A stretch of DNA of 64,000 nucleotides from Tanypteryx hageni (GCA_028673005.1 CM054115.1:52527738-52591737); one strand, 5' to 3'. Positions 22,462 through 34,290 are shown, numbered from the stretch's first letter. The notes: generated from the letters alone by a model not told the origin. A program made the numbers and translations.

Positions 22462-24546
22462 CAGGGCTGGCGAACACGTCGATCGCGGCATTAATTTCGG
22501 TCCATCGCGACGGAATTATATTACACGAAAAAAATTAGTTATTTAATAATCCATCTGTCAAAGTGATCTATTTGAGATTATGTTCAGACAGTTAGATGAT
22601 TCAGGCAAAGATAATTTCACGCCAACTATGAAGATAGCGTGCTTTGAGCACGTAGTTCCAACATTTGACCAACAGATGGTTTTTCTTCTAAATCAAGTCG
22701 AACCAGTAGATACAAGTTCGATATATTCGATATAAGAAAAGTTTCGCCTATCCATGTTGGACGCACACGAATAGTACTTTTGGTGTGCACAGTGCAGCGC
22801 GCTTATTCGTCATCTATCTTTACTTTGAACACTCCCACATTTAAAATGAGTGCTCCGAAAAAAGTAAAACTTATCATTTTCATCAAGAATGGGAACTGGA
22901 GTACTTAATTTCTTAAAAATGCGTTTTTAAAAGTAGCTGAAGTACTTTTTGAAAATTTTAAGAATAAGAATTTAGCTTAAATTGCTTTTCAAGATCTACA
23001 ATTATCTCGAATTAGTGCGATGCGGCGGATTGAGAAAATGAGTGAAAATGTGAGTGGAAAGTTGCAAGCGGTTATCGTTAACTGTGTTTGCTTTTCCCTC
23101 CAACTCGATGAATCTACTGACATTAGTGATACAGCCCAGTTGCTTGTTTTTATTCATATGGTTTTCGATGATATTACCATTAGAGAAGAAATGTTGGGCA
23201 TGATTCCTTTGAAAGAGAGGACAAGAGGTCTTGATATATTCAACGCCTTCCAAAATTTCGTTGATAAGATTAAATTACCTCTCTTTAAGCTTATTACGAA
23301 AGACGGTGCCAAAGCAATGAGACAGGGTATCTTAACGGATTCATCGCATTGTGCCAAAAAACTGATGAATTCCCAGATTTTTTGAGCTATCATTGTATCA
23401 TACATCAACAAGTATTAGCCAGTAAGAGATTAAATACAAAAAGCATGATGGACATAACCTTCAAAATCGTGAATTCAATCCGAAGAACAATCTCTTCAAA
23501 GACGTCTTTTCAAAATGGAACTAGATTCAGGCAACCAGATCTAGTATTAGACACAGATGTGAGGTGGCTGAGTCGTAGTAAGTTTTTTCAAAGATTTCGT
23601 GATTTGTTGAATGAAGTTATAACTTTTCTTAAAGAAAGAGGAGGTAATTAAGAGCAGTTACAGGATGTGTACTGGTTGTTTGAGCTGTCTTTTCTGACAG
23701 ATTTCACAGACAAACTAAATGCTCTGAATTTTTACTTGCAAGGAAAAAAACAACTGTTGGTGACATGATTGGCTTTATTTCGGCCTATAAAAACAATTTT
23801 TTGTGATGGCCAATGATTTTAAACAAAATATATTCGATCACTTTCCAAATATTCAAGATCATTTGCAAAAATACCCCGATTTTGTATTTAATATTGAGAA
23901 ATATAATGCTGAAATTGAGAAAGTTGTGAAGTATTTTGAATTCGGATTCAGCGATTTAAAAAAAAAAAATAGAAGATATTGTTCAGTACCTTTTTCCCTT
24001 TAAAGCCGGCCTGGATACGAAACACATTACAGAAGAAATTGCTGTTATTTTTCAGATGGATAAACAATTACTAGAAAATGAGATTATATCACTGCAATGC
24101 GATGTTTTTCTAAAAGCCCGGTCATCAGAATACTAATTTTTGGAGATATGTTTCTCGAGATAAGTACCCTAATGTGAAAAAATGCAGTGATCTGATCTAT
24201 TCTTGTTTTGGTTCAACATATTTATGTGAGTCAGCTTTTTCATATTCGAAGCAAGCGAAGACGAAGCGCCGTTCCAGTCTTACAGATTTGCGTACTGAAG
24301 ATTCATTAAGATTAGCCTTTTCACAGTACACAGCTGATTTTGGAAGCTTGGTAGATGATATGAAGCAACAAACTTCTCATTAAATGATAATTTAATTTTA
24401 ATATTAATAAAAGAAACATTTTTGTACCATGTAATTTACTTTTTTATTTGAATCATGGGAGGGGGAGAAGTGAATAGGTATAGTAGCTCGCAGCTGGTTT
24501 TAATGAAAAAAGTCGATCGTGTCGCAAAATAATTTGGCCACCCCTG
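22462..24546 (+). mobile_element. Full-length hAT transposon, inactive, perfect 8-bp duplication
   Basis: The element is 2085 bp. It begins CAGGGCTGGCGAA and ends TTGGCCACCCCTG, which is a 13-bp imperfect inverted repeat. Subterminal CACGTCGATCGCG near the left and AGTCGATCGTGTCGC near the right form a second inverted pair. ACGTATAT occurs at 22454-22461 and again at 24547-24554, an exact 8-base target duplication. The interior carries the broken transposase at 22846-24383. Both termini and the duplication survive, so insertion by transposition is clear although the coding region is dead. Confidence 0.95.
22846..24383 (+). pseudogene. Broken hAT transposase (GTF2IRD2/SCAND3-like group)
   Basis: Starts MSAPKKVKL, a start usual for this hAT group, but the BED-type zinc finger that should follow is lost by deletion and frameshift. 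The core resumes with IEKMSENV and SLQLDESTDISDTAQL (first catalytic Asp), then KDGAKAM (second Asp region), CIIHQQVL and DVRWLSRSKFFQRF. The end carries the hAT dimerisation domain, CFGSTYLCESAFSYSKQAKT then LTDLRTEDSLRLA, and stops at 24383. Breaks: a frameshift near 23380, a TAA after KERGGN at 23649, several changes over 23700-24000 including an A-run near 23960, and a stop near 24135. The GTF2IRD2 resemblance reflects known domestication of such transposases in vertebrates and does not make this a host gene. Confidence 0.9.
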
Positions 24547-24554
24547 ACGTATAT

Positions 24555-25490
24555 GATGCTTATTTTTAACATTGAAGTTTACATTATAGGACTTAAGGTA
24601 TGTTTTTCAGGAGTCGTCCTCCCAAACTCCAAATTCTCCATATGCCTTAGCCCTCGCTAACCTCGGGTTAAGTCAGGAACGTAACCCCCACGGTTGGCGA
24701 GGCACTGCTGTTTGTGTGTATGCCATTTCCGTCATATTTTTTAGTTTAATCCGCGATTGAAATTTTGCGCTTTTGCTCTCATTAATTTCAGAATTTTGCT
24801 AAAGATAAAATCGGATAATGCGAATTTCAAATTCCTCTAATGGTTTATATTCCCGCTTTTTTGTTTCTTATATTACTTAATTAAATGCGTTGTAGTATTC
24901 GTTCCAGTGAATTTAAGAGCCCGTTTCTATCCCTCTCCTTCGTTTTCCAACGGCCTGATGGAAGCGTGCATCCGACGGTAATGATACAACTCAAATAAGG
25001 AGGCGTTTAGAATTATCTCTGGAATACCAGCCATCCTTACTCCTACAGAAAACTCATTAAACCGAATCTTCTCTAGTCATTTAATTCTTTTTCTGGCGTT
25101 TTTAATTGCCAATTTAGAGACGGGTTTCCTTCCCCCCACTTTTCCTTCTCAAGCCACGTGTTCGCCATTCCACTTTTCTCTCGTTCTCATCGCCTATTCT
25201 CTCCCATACCCTCGCCTCCTGCGTGGATTTCGGGAAATCTCATTTTGTCCCATCTCATGTGCGCCGTCTCTCATCACCATTCCAACCTACGAGTTTCCTT
25301 CCCACATCTCTCTGTCCCACTTTCTCACTCTCTTTGGAATAGATGGAAGAAATGGCTGTCTAGTCTCAATCTCGTCGAAAGAAGGACCCGAATCTACCCA
25401 TCTAACTCTCTCTGTCTCTTCTTTCAATCGAACAAATTCGATTCAACAGAGAATTATCGAGCTCGTCTTATGGCTGGAAATTTTCATGAA
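24555..25490. other. Non-coding, nothing recognised
   Basis: TATGTTTTTCAG ends at about 24611 as a weak acceptor-like site. The 129-residue frame at 25158-25547 is Ser/Leu/Pro-rich and runs into the hairpin arm at 25491, so it is not a credible gene. Confidence 0.45.
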
Positions 25491-25666
25491 CAAGCACTTA
25501 AAAAATACTTGTCTCAGGTATCTCCATTAGCCGCAGCAAGGTTATAAAAACCAAATGCGCATTTCGGCAAAGCAGCCGTCTTCATTGGTAATTCACCGAG
25601 AATAGATTCACCTTGTAGTGGCTATTGGAGATACCTGAGACAAGTATTTTTTAAATTGCTTGCTCT
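25491..25666. repeat. Hairpin: 40-bp near-perfect inverted repeat
   Basis: The left arm (about 25493-25535) contains AATACTTGTCTCAGGTATCT and the right arm (about 25621-25665) contains its exact inverse, with CAAGCA/TGCTTG and TTAGCC/GGCTAT at the edges. The loop is about 85 bases. Outer bases CAGCAAGG/CCTTGTAG extend the pairing with mismatches. No clear target duplication was seen. It may be a foldback MITE or a source of long hairpin RNA. Confidence 0.8.
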
Positions 25667-25701
25667 TAAAGCAAATTCAAGATTCGTATAACTTTTTCTT
25701 C

Positions 25702-25702
25702 G

Positions 25703-25733
<31 letters not shown>

Positions 25734-25739
25734 TCTCTG
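25702..25739. repeat. (CT)n microsatellite
   Basis: About 19 CT units with a single GT interruption. Confidence 0.9.
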
Positions 25740-26244
25740 CTCGCTTGCCGACTGCCTGCCATTATTTTTCTTTGCCATCATATCTATTCTTTTCTTGGAA
25801 ATGGGTGGGAAAAGTTTTTGAGTCCTTAGCCGTATAGAGAACTCGAATAAGAATTTGGAAAATGGCTTTTCGACTCTCATACGAAATTATCCTGAAGATT
25901 TGAAACATATATGTTATGTTATTTATCCAGCGCGATTTTGGTCGCTAAACAAACAGCAACGGGAAATACGGTAAAAAGGCTTCGTCTATGAATTTTGGAT
26001 GTCTATGTGAATCCCAATCCTCCAAATTTTGTACCTGTTCTGTGGAAATTGTGAGAAATTATCGAAAGTCTTTGCGTTTTAATCTCGGCATGTAAGTTTT
26101 ACGATCGTAATGCAAAATTGTATGCCTTTTCTTCGATTTCTACCGAGCTACTGCGGAAATGTTGCAGAATTGTGCGTGTTTTGTTTTGTTTAAATGCTCG
26201 AAATTTTCAACGATTAATATTTTCGCGTCACAGGTTTGTGTTAC
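25740..26244. other. Non-coding, nothing recognised
   Basis: AT-rich DNA up to the duplication flanking the hAT shell at 26253. Confidence 0.5.
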
Positions 26245-26808
26245 CTCTGAACCAGTGCTGGCAAACGAAAAAAACGATTCGTTACGTTTTTCGTTACAGG
26301 CAAAAAAGGGATTTCGTTTTTCGTTATGTTTTTCGTAACGCTAAAATCTACATTTCGTTTTCCGTTACGTTTAACGTTATAACGAAATAATTCGGTAAAA
26401 AATAATGAAGTGTAGTTACTCTTTTATTTTTATTTATTTTTTGTTTAGAGGTTACGTATCCACCTTAAATACGTGCTTCTCATTTAGAATTCTAATTTAT
26501 AGGCGTTTCTAAATATATGCTGCAGAACAGGAACGTTTTTAAGATTCCAAAGTATTCGGCACTTTTTCGTTTTTGGTGATCATTTATGAAAATCGGATTT
26601 TCATATTCATAATTGTATATTCAAGTTAATAAACTTAACACATATTTAAGACTAAAATATTAGTGTTGTAACAGTTATGCCCTATATTTCAATTTTTATA
26701 GGTAACACAAAAAGTACACTGAGAACTCAGGGACCCGTAATCTTCTTAATAATAAAAGAAGCTGTCTGTGTGTCTGTAGCAGTCATACCTCTTCAGAAAA
26801 TAAACATA

Positions 26809-27783
26809 CGAGGCGCGTCCAGAAAATAAGTACCGATACACAGGTGGCGGGAATGGGGGTACGCCAGCGCAGTGATGTCTCACGAGCCAAGAAGGAAACG
26901 TCGGACACCCTGTCAGTTCTCGTTCTTTGTTTATAAGTTCACCATCTTGTCTTAAAATGAGTCAAACGATCAAAAATCCCGTCAGTTGTGAGATACGGTC
27001 GGTGATAAAATTTTTGAATGCCAAAAACGTTCGCCCGGTTGAAGTTTATCGGCAAGTTTGTGAAGTTTATGGAGAAAATGCAATGAGTGAGGGAATGGTG
27101 AGAAGATGGTGTAGGCTGTTCAATGAAGGGAGGAATGTGCACGATGAAGATTGAAGTGGCCGCCCGTCGTTAGTCTGCCGATCTGCTTGACCAGGTGAAT
27201 GAGAAAATTCGAGCGAACGGAAGATTCACCATTTCTGAGTTGACTACACATTTCCCGCAAATTTATCGTTCTTTACTGCACGAAATCGTCGCGGAACACT
27301 TGCAGTATCACAAATTGTGTTCAATATGGGTGCCAAAAATGCTCACAGATGTTCACAAAACAAAGCGCATGGCGGCAGCACTGAACTTTTTGGAACGGTA
27401 TCACAATGAAGGTGATGAGTTTTTGGACCACATTGTGACAGGAGATGAAACTTGGATTGCCCATGTGACACCAGAGAGTAAGCAGCAGTCAATGCAATGG
27501 CGGCATAGTGGATCTCCAAAGGCAAAGAAATTCAAGCAGATGCTTTCCGCCTCATGTGTACCGTGCTTGGGACAGAAGTGGTGTTTTGCTCATTGATTTC
27601 ATTCCTCAAGGAACAACAATAAACGCAGATGTTTACTGTAAGACTCTAAAGAAGTTACGGTGGGTGATTCAAAACAAAAGACGAAGCCTACTAAGTTCTG
27701 GAATTCACACTGCTGCTCGAACACGCCAACTGCTCGAACAATTCCAGTGGGAAGTCTTCGAACACCCACCCTACAGCCCCGAC
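26809..27783 (+). mobile_element. Nested mariner element, 3' truncated
   Basis: Preceded by TA, the left end is CGAGGCGCGTCCAGAAAATA, a mariner-type terminus. The transposase frame is recognisable until 27783, where SPD switches abruptly to unrelated sequence (KGDKQDRG). The last part of the transposase and the right inverted repeat are missing. It lies inside the hAT shell 26253-28018. Confidence 0.85.
26957..27783 (+). pseudogene. Broken mariner transposase (SETMAR-like family)
   Basis: The start is placed at MSQTIKNPVSCEIR, where mariner proteins of this group begin. The helix-turn-helix part is intact (IKFLNAKNVRPVEVYRQV; SEGMVRRWCRLFNEG). A TGA after NVHDED replaces the usual Glu/Arg, and a frameshift follows in the GRPS linker. 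The WVPKMLTDVHKTKRM linker motif and VTGDETW (first catalytic Asp) remain. A second shift lies near 27540-27590, after which VLLIDFIPQGTTINADVY reads well. The HDNARPH box with the second catalytic Asp is deleted: SSGI joins directly to HTAARTR. The third Asp (normally SPDLAPSDYH) is cut off. Non-functional. Confidence 0.93.
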
Positions 27784-28026
27784 AAGGGGGACAAGCAAGA
27801 CCGGGGAAAGGGATTTTAGGCCACTTTCCCTTGCTCTAGACACGCCGCCTGGGACGAATGCCACTAGAACATAACCCTTTAATGTCTGTTAACGAAATAA
27901 CAAAATTTATTTTTTCGTTTTCGTTACGTTTTCCGTTACAGCTATATGAAAATTTTGGGTGTTTTTCGTTTTGTTTATCCAAAATAATTCCGTTATTTCA
28001 TTACGTTTGCCAGCACTGTTCTGAAC

Positions 28027-29428
28027 CTGTGTGACATATTAGTGTTTCATTCTGTCTGGGAATAACAAAGATCACTTCGTTTTCGCATTTAAGGCGATTG
28101 TTACTTCCGCGTATAATGTTAAACATACCACTACGTAAAACAAAGAAGTGAACGTTTCTTAATAATATGTATTTTTATTAAGTCATGTTATTTGTTTGTC
28201 CTACACTATTAGAATAGCCTGTTGTCTCCCCGAACGCAGAAATGTGCAGGTTGGCTGCTATAGTTGGAATTTTATTGCAGTTATTTGCCTAGTCATTCAA
28301 AGTTTTCCAGTTTTTTGTTATTTCTAGCGAAAATAAAATATCTTAAAATCTTATTCTATTATGATATGCAGGATTAATAGGTAAGACAAGCATACTCTAC
28401 GAAACGTGGCGTTTTTCCGTTATTTGGAAAGATACTGATGTCACTTTGCACTTACGGTTAAAGTCGTCCATTTTTCCCGTTACTACAAAGATATTGGTCG
28501 CTCTTGCTGAAATATCATACGTTTTACAGTTAAATTAACTGCTTTTTCTATTCATGGAAATAATCATCTTTATCGTGCATTCAGACTGAGAAGTGGTCTC
28601 AAAGTGTGTAATTCTTTCTTCGCTGTATTTAATTTTATTCGCCGTTCAGTTGGCATTCCTATCGCCCATTTTGTTTAGATTTAAAATCTGTGCCTTGTGA
28701 CGGGTTACTTGGGTGAACATCGCTTAAATGCAGAATCATCTTTTTCTGTAAACCCATTTGCAGTTATTAGGATATTTTGAACAATAGAAAATTTTATCTT
28801 CGATGCCTGATTCTGCATAATTGAAATTATTTATTATAGGATTTGTCTCTTGACTAAACTGTTTTATTGCAGTGTTTGTAATGATTTCCAATAATGCGAG
28901 ATTTTGTTGAACCCATTTTTTTCAGTCAGTAAAATCCGTCAAATCATAGGATATCTTTCCAACGCGCATGATGCTCAGCTACTTTGAAATTTCAAACTTG
29001 ATACCCGTGCAAGTGTCTGGCTTATAGAGCCTTTGGTATTTCATATCTTGAATATTTTCTCAGCGATGGCGTACAGGATGTCTCAAAGCTTTTGATTTGT
29101 CTGTGAATATGATATTCCTCCTTGTTTGCGTTGAATAACAATCTCTTTTTTGTATCCTTGTTTGTTGGGGTCTTATATCCTTTCTATAATATTAACTCGA
29201 TTTTTATGTGCTGTGATAGGAGTTTAGACGAATTCGAACGATTTACAGTGTAATAGATCGTCACTCCAATGGGTGAGTACGTCATTTTAGAATTAAAACT
29301 CTGCATACAAGTTGAGTTTGCAAAAAATCGTGTTGATATTTAGCTGACGATGTTTTTGGTGTGTCCTTGGTGAGATTTTTCCGAATTTATGCAGGCCACT
29401 GTCTGGGATTCAGAATTCCTTCAACGAT
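28027..29428. other. Non-coding, nothing recognised
   Basis: About 1.4 kb of AT-rich DNA with no coding-like frame longer than about 60 codons and no element ends that I can pair. Confidence 0.5.
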
Positions 29429-29436
29429 ATAGCATG

Positions 29437-29683
29437 CAGGGGCGGATCCAGAGACTTACCAAGGGAGGGGAACGATCGCCCCCCTTGATTCCGCCTCTGC
29501 CGACGACTATAGGTACATTTTCAAAATCCCTATCCCCATCAAAATCTATATTTCCCTTGTCATACAGTCTTAATCTTCGGTGTAGAAACAAGGAATGTTG
29601 CGCGGAATGAATTTGAGAATGCAATGGGGTCATTCAAGGGGAGGGCGATCGCCCCCATCGCCTCCCTCTTGGATCCGCCACTG
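29437..29683 (+). mobile_element. hAT-type MITE, family A, perfect 8-bp duplication
   Basis: Begins CAGGGGCGGATCCAGAGACT and ends TCTTGGATCCGCCACTG. ATAGCATG is present at 29429-29436 and 29684-29691, an exact 8-base duplication. The 247-bp interior carries palindromic GGGCGATCGCCCCC blocks near both ends plus GAAACAAGGAATG and GCGGAATGAATTT. Related copies in this window: 34038-34290, 58946-59098 and 62005-62263. Non-coding. Confidence 0.9.
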
Positions 29684-29947
29684 ATAGCATGAATACCTTT
29701 ATGCGTTCACCGTGAGAAATGGAGTCTTGAGCATTTCTTTTAGCGTAATGATTTTTCGCTCCAAGAAAGAGTTATCTAAAAATCGACGGATGAAGCCGTT
29801 GGTTTGTGGAATTCCATCGTAAATGAAACGAAGTATAACTTGGTAAAAAGTTGCACTAAAAAAGTTTAATTTTTACCTAGTTTCATTCATTCGTTTCATT
29901 TAAGAATTGTCTAGCTCATTTTATGGCTGAAATCGAATTAAAAAAAA

Positions 29948-30117
29948 CCTCGTTTCTCCGACACCCACAAAAAAATTAGGAAAACCGGACGTACTTTTCG
30001 GCTAAAAGAAACTTATTGTAGATTCTAGTTTTTAAGAATATGTTCACCACCGATGACTTGGTAGCCGGAATATACACGTGGTTTTTCCGAATTTTTTCAT
30101 GGATATTGGAGAAACGC
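29948..30117. repeat. Foldback repeat, ~62-bp arms
   Basis: The left arm CGTTTCTCCGACACCC...AAAAAAATTAGGAAAACC...TTTTCGGCTA pairs with the right arm TAGCCGGAA...GGTTTTTCCGAATTTTTTC...GGAGAAACG at about 70% identity around a ~45-base spacer. Its outer boundaries and any duplication are unclear. Confidence 0.55.
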
Positions 30118-30179
30118 AGTTTTGCCTCACACGGTTATTGGCGATGATGAAGGTAAATTTCTGAATGATCGATTCTCCT

Positions 30180-30600
30180 TCACGACGCACTCGTGATATG
30201 CTCCTCAATTTTCGTTTCTTCTGCCCATTTCTTTCTTTCTCCTCTTTCCATCCCCTACCCATCCAATTTATTTCGACCCCAATCCTTCAAATTCCCGTCT
30301 TTTACATCTCCTTCCCGTTTCCGTCGCGTCTTATTTGGGTTAAGGATCCCTTTTTCCTCACCGTACCCTTATGGTCCCTTACCTTTCCCTCGTCCCCAAA
30401 CAGCCTTCAAATAAGGTCCTCCCTATCCTTGCCATTCCTTTTTCCTCCTCTGTGCGCCACCCGCTCAGCAGCATCCCTTCAAACTCATTTTCCTCCGCAA
30501 CTATCTCATTCTCTCTACTTTATTTTTTATTTCTTTCTTTCTTTCTTTCTCTCTTACTCCTCTCGGAATTTCCTCGGGCCATTCCACCTTCGACGCCATC
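30180..30600 (+). repeat. Pyrimidine-rich tract
   Basis: C/T-rich on the + strand with a (TTTC)n core near 30531-30550. It opens overlapping low-complexity frames that are not genes. Confidence 0.75.
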
Positions 30601-32420
30601 TTGGTTACCTCGATATCCCCCCTGCCGATGTACGCGTGGTTGACTGCTCTTTTGTCATAGCCCAATGGCTTTTTCCTCTGTGAAAAGCGGCGTTGCGCGA
30701 GAGAGCCTTTTGTTTTTTATACATGCGGGCGAGGTGGTTGGAGGTTCTTTGTACGTGGATCGCGGTAGACATCGTCGGAGCATGTTGAAACGATTCGCGC
30801 AAAATTGTATGGAGTGATCACCTGATTTTTTTAAAACGATTCTATTTAATTCAACAGAAAACTGTGTAGCAGCCAGAATCTAGCTCGCCTAATTGCTGAG
30901 ATGTAATGATAAAATGTGTCTCTGGAATAGTTTAAAATATTGGGAAAGCCATATGCACGTTTTGTCATCAGTGGTGATTGATTATGGATTATAATTTTAA
31001 AAATCTACAATAGGTTAATCACCGCTACTATGTTGCGCGTCTACTTTCCTCTGCCTTTTTATGGCTATTTGAAAGGCATTGTTAGTCAGTACGATCATCT
31101 TGGCTAAATCTTAGTTTAAAATTAGGTCTTTGTAAGCCAGTAACTTTTACCAATCATGAACATTTTCCATGATTTGACAAAAATTATCTCAAAACATTAA
31201 ATAATAATAAGTTAAATTTTAATTTTAACATCAAATTCATCGTAGTCTCCATCTTTACTTATTTACAATCGTACCCACACAAACTGTGTTCCTTATCAGA
31301 CTCAAGGTCTTCACAGGTATGACGAATTCGACTAAATCAAATAAAAAAGCGTATGGGTTCAGAAATTCGGGAAAAAGTCATAATTTAACGAACTCAATTA
31401 GAACATATATTGATAGTATAAAATGAATTAAACCTTATAAAATTTGTTTTACGGACGTAATATGAAGTCCATAGTTCAACTGAACATAGGTAAACTAAGA
31501 TGTAGGTATATATTTATATTTCGTGATTTTGACAAAGAATATTTGCCGATGATAGTTTGAGGAGTACTGCGTAGTTGCTAGGAAACTATGCTATTCCATT
31601 TTAGGATTTAAAACTATACTGAAGGAAATAAAATATTGGAATTTTTATGCATTACTGTTGCAAGCTGCAGGTTTTCATTAAATCGATTCAAAGTTGCGTT
31701 AGTGTTATCGTTCTCAAAATACACAGTCAGGTAAACACCAGTAATTGACACGCAGGAGCGCATATCGCCTCAATCGCGAGTTAAAGACGAAATTTACTAC
31801 GAAAAATGAATTATGCTATTAAATTTTGTTATATCGAATGAAATTTACATTGATTTATCCAGAGCGTTGCGTTCCAGTAAAATGCTCCATACACCCGATA
31901 AGCAGCTTCCTTAGTTTTTCGCCGAAAAACATATGATAATTAAAGGTGAAAGGAAGACGATGTTGATTCATCCGAATATATACAAAATCGTTAATATTGA
32001 ACCCGCTCATCGAATCATATCGCTAATAATAATTATGAACAAATATTACGCCTCGCAAAATTAACAGGGAATTGCTTTTTGTCCAAAATATGGTCCAGAA
32101 ATGTAATGAAATCTATGCAATCCGTTGCGTATTTGGATTTTGTTTATAAATGTATAAATTCTGTCGGAATTCGTATTATTTTTCGCTCTTGATAGCTCCC
32201 TTTCAGCCATGCTCGGGTTAATTTATTTTTGTGTGTATGATGAAGAAAAATCCGAGGCGCGTCGTTTTTGTTCTGCACTGCAGGTGGAGAGAAAAAGAGA
32301 CATTCATTCAGCATGTTCCTTCCGTGTGGAGAAATTTAATCACGCACCGTCGTCTCCGTTCCGTTATCTTTTTATTTTAATCCGAGAGATGGCGTGTAGC
32401 TCGGCTGCAGAGCGAAAAAA
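30601..32420. other. Long non-coding stretch
   Basis: AT-rich DNA with a single GC-richer patch near 30600-30800. No supported gene or element. The isolated frame at 32209-32457 has no domain. Confidence 0.5.
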
Positions 32421-32690
32421 CCTCTCTCTCTCTCTTTCTCATCCTTTTTTAAAATAATATTTAAAAAAAAGAAAACACTTGCCACCTCTGTTATCATCTC
32501 GGCTCCCCCTCATCCGCTCCTCATCCTCGCCTCCTCTCACTTCGGCCTCTTCCCCTTCTCCACCCCTCCTTTCCCTCCCCTCCTCCACCCTTCCTCTCCC
32601 TCCCCTCTTTCCCCTCAAATCCTCTTCCCTACCCCTCCTCCCCTCAAATCCACTTCCTCCACTCATTTTCCTCCTCTCTTCGTAGGGAAG
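32421..32690 (+). repeat. Pyrimidine-rich tract
   Basis: A (CT)n run at 32421-32440 is followed by CCTCC/CCCTCT sequence to 32690. The Arg/Glu/Gly-rich minus-strand frame is its low-complexity shadow. Confidence 0.8.
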
Positions 32691-34037
32691 TTGCTAAATC
32701 TCCTCCCATGTCGTCCTTCGTCACCAATATACGCTAGTCTCATTTAGCCATTCTTTTTTTAAAGTAAGTCCTCGTTGCCTCTCCGACTTCGGCTCGTCTT
32801 CTTTTTTTTTTAACTTTTGAAAAATCTTTTATTTTCTAAAACGTGGAGAATCGAGGCATGTTCCACCTCCTTGAGAAAAACGCGGAGGAGCCCGGCGAAA
32901 GAATTAGCTTTTCGTGTTTGTTTTTCGAACGTAAATAAACGTTTTTTTCCGTTTTGATTTTTTTCTCTCGAAATTCACCGTCCTCGTGTCTCCTCGGATG
33001 CCTGCAATTGAAGCTACTTTTTAATGTCGCTCTTGTTGATTACATTTCGGATTTTTATTGCGCAGGAGTTTTTTTTTTTGAGGAAAAACGTTCAAAATCC
33101 ATTTCGAGCGTGCGCGCCCCGTGTGCTAATTGAACAAATAGGGCGTCTAGCACGCGCGAATACGCGTTTGCGAGTTATTCGCGCCCTTCACCACACGGAG
33201 TATAAAGAACTTAACGTCTTTGTTTAATTTTTGATTAGAATCCTGCACAATTAGGTCGCATGTTAATTGCTGCGCTTAGGGCAGCTTTTGTTCTTTTCTT
33301 TAAAGCTGTAGCGTGATCTTCGTTTTTGAACGCGACTCATTAATTTTGCCTTATCACGGGTCGAATTCTTTCAAATATTAAACGTCGAATCACTCTGATT
33401 AAAACACCCATAATTCTACGTCATTCTCTGAAGATATGTTTTCACGCTTATATTCCCTATTTATAAGGTTGTTTTCCGTCGATAATGTTGAATTCTCCTT
33501 GGGGTCAGCTATGAATTTTTCATTTATAGCATGTAGATGTTGGTTTGATAGGAATAGGAAGTGCCATAATCTTCACAACATCAAACTTACATATGTGGAT
33601 GCCATTTCTGGCGACGTCTCCGTATCTAACTTCCCTGACTAGTTTAGGCCATTACTAGTTTTGGAAGGTACAACACACAGCTAGTTTTTAACGGAGATGA
33701 AAATGCTTTAGTTTGGAAACGCATGCTGAGCAGAAAGCGTATTTAGAAGGAAGACCACCGTACTTCGATGCCTCGAACGAACTTCTGCGATGTATTATCT
33801 CCGAGGGCGACTTAAAGTATGAAAACCCTTACTTGTTTACCATTACGGGAATCCCCGAGTCGTAAATCCCCTTCTTCGTCAAGGTCTACCAGTCAAATAA
33901 TAAGGCTTAAATAATTGAGAAATTATTTGAAGACTGGTTTGTTTGGTTTGTGCAATCAAAACGAACTGATTCTTCACCACCACCCTCTCCCAGCTGCAGT
34001 TTTAACTCACTTTATAACCTAGACTATCACACTGTGG
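32691..34037. other. Non-coding, nothing recognised
   Basis: Mixed composition, with several poly-T runs. The short frames at 33024-33227 and 33436-33642 lack domains and splice context. Confidence 0.45.
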
Positions 34038-34290
34038 CAGGGGCGGACTTAGAAACTTCCCTAGGTGGGAACGATCACCCCGGTCGACCCTCCCCCATCT
34101 TGAATCCGTCTTTTCCGATGACCTTTTATTCTGGAAATCTTTGCTATTGCTGTAATCTTTCTATTCGTTGGACTACGGGCCTAATCTATGGCTCATAATC
34201 CCGGAATCTTGCGTGGAATGGGTTTGCGTATGCATTCTGTCGAATAAAATGGTGACATGAAAAGGGGGCCCCCCTTTGGATACGCCAGTG
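34038..34290 (+). mobile_element. hAT-type MITE, family A, diverged copy
   Basis: Begins CAGGGGCGGACTTAGAAACT and ends GGATACGCCAGTG, close to the ends of 29437-29683. Internal CTTGAATCCGTCTTTTCCGA parallels CTTGATTCCGCCTCTGCCGA. Flanks (CACTGTGG and CTTCTTGG) match only weakly, so the duplication has decayed. Confidence 0.7.

Larger units (their letters stand above)
26253..28018 (+). mobile_element. Non-autonomous hAT element carrying a nested mariner
   Basis: Begins CAGTGCTGGCAAACG and ends CGTTTGCCAGCACTG, a perfect 15-bp inverted repeat. Flanks are CTCTGAAC (26245-26252) and TTCTGAAC (28019-28026), a 7 of 8 match consistent with a hAT duplication. Subterminal DNA on both sides is crowded with TTTTCGTTACG-type motifs (26275-26390 and 27905-28010), as expected of transposase-binding repeats. 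The only coding trace is the mariner at 26809-27783, so the hAT shell is non-autonomous as it stands. Confidence 0.9.

Noticed and set aside
22846..24383. A host GTF2I-repeat-type gene
   Set aside because: Flanked by hAT ends and an exact target duplication, with many breaks. It is a transposase pseudogene.
26957..27783. A SETMAR-like host gene
   Set aside because: Only the mariner part is present, with no SET domain and with catalytic motifs deleted.
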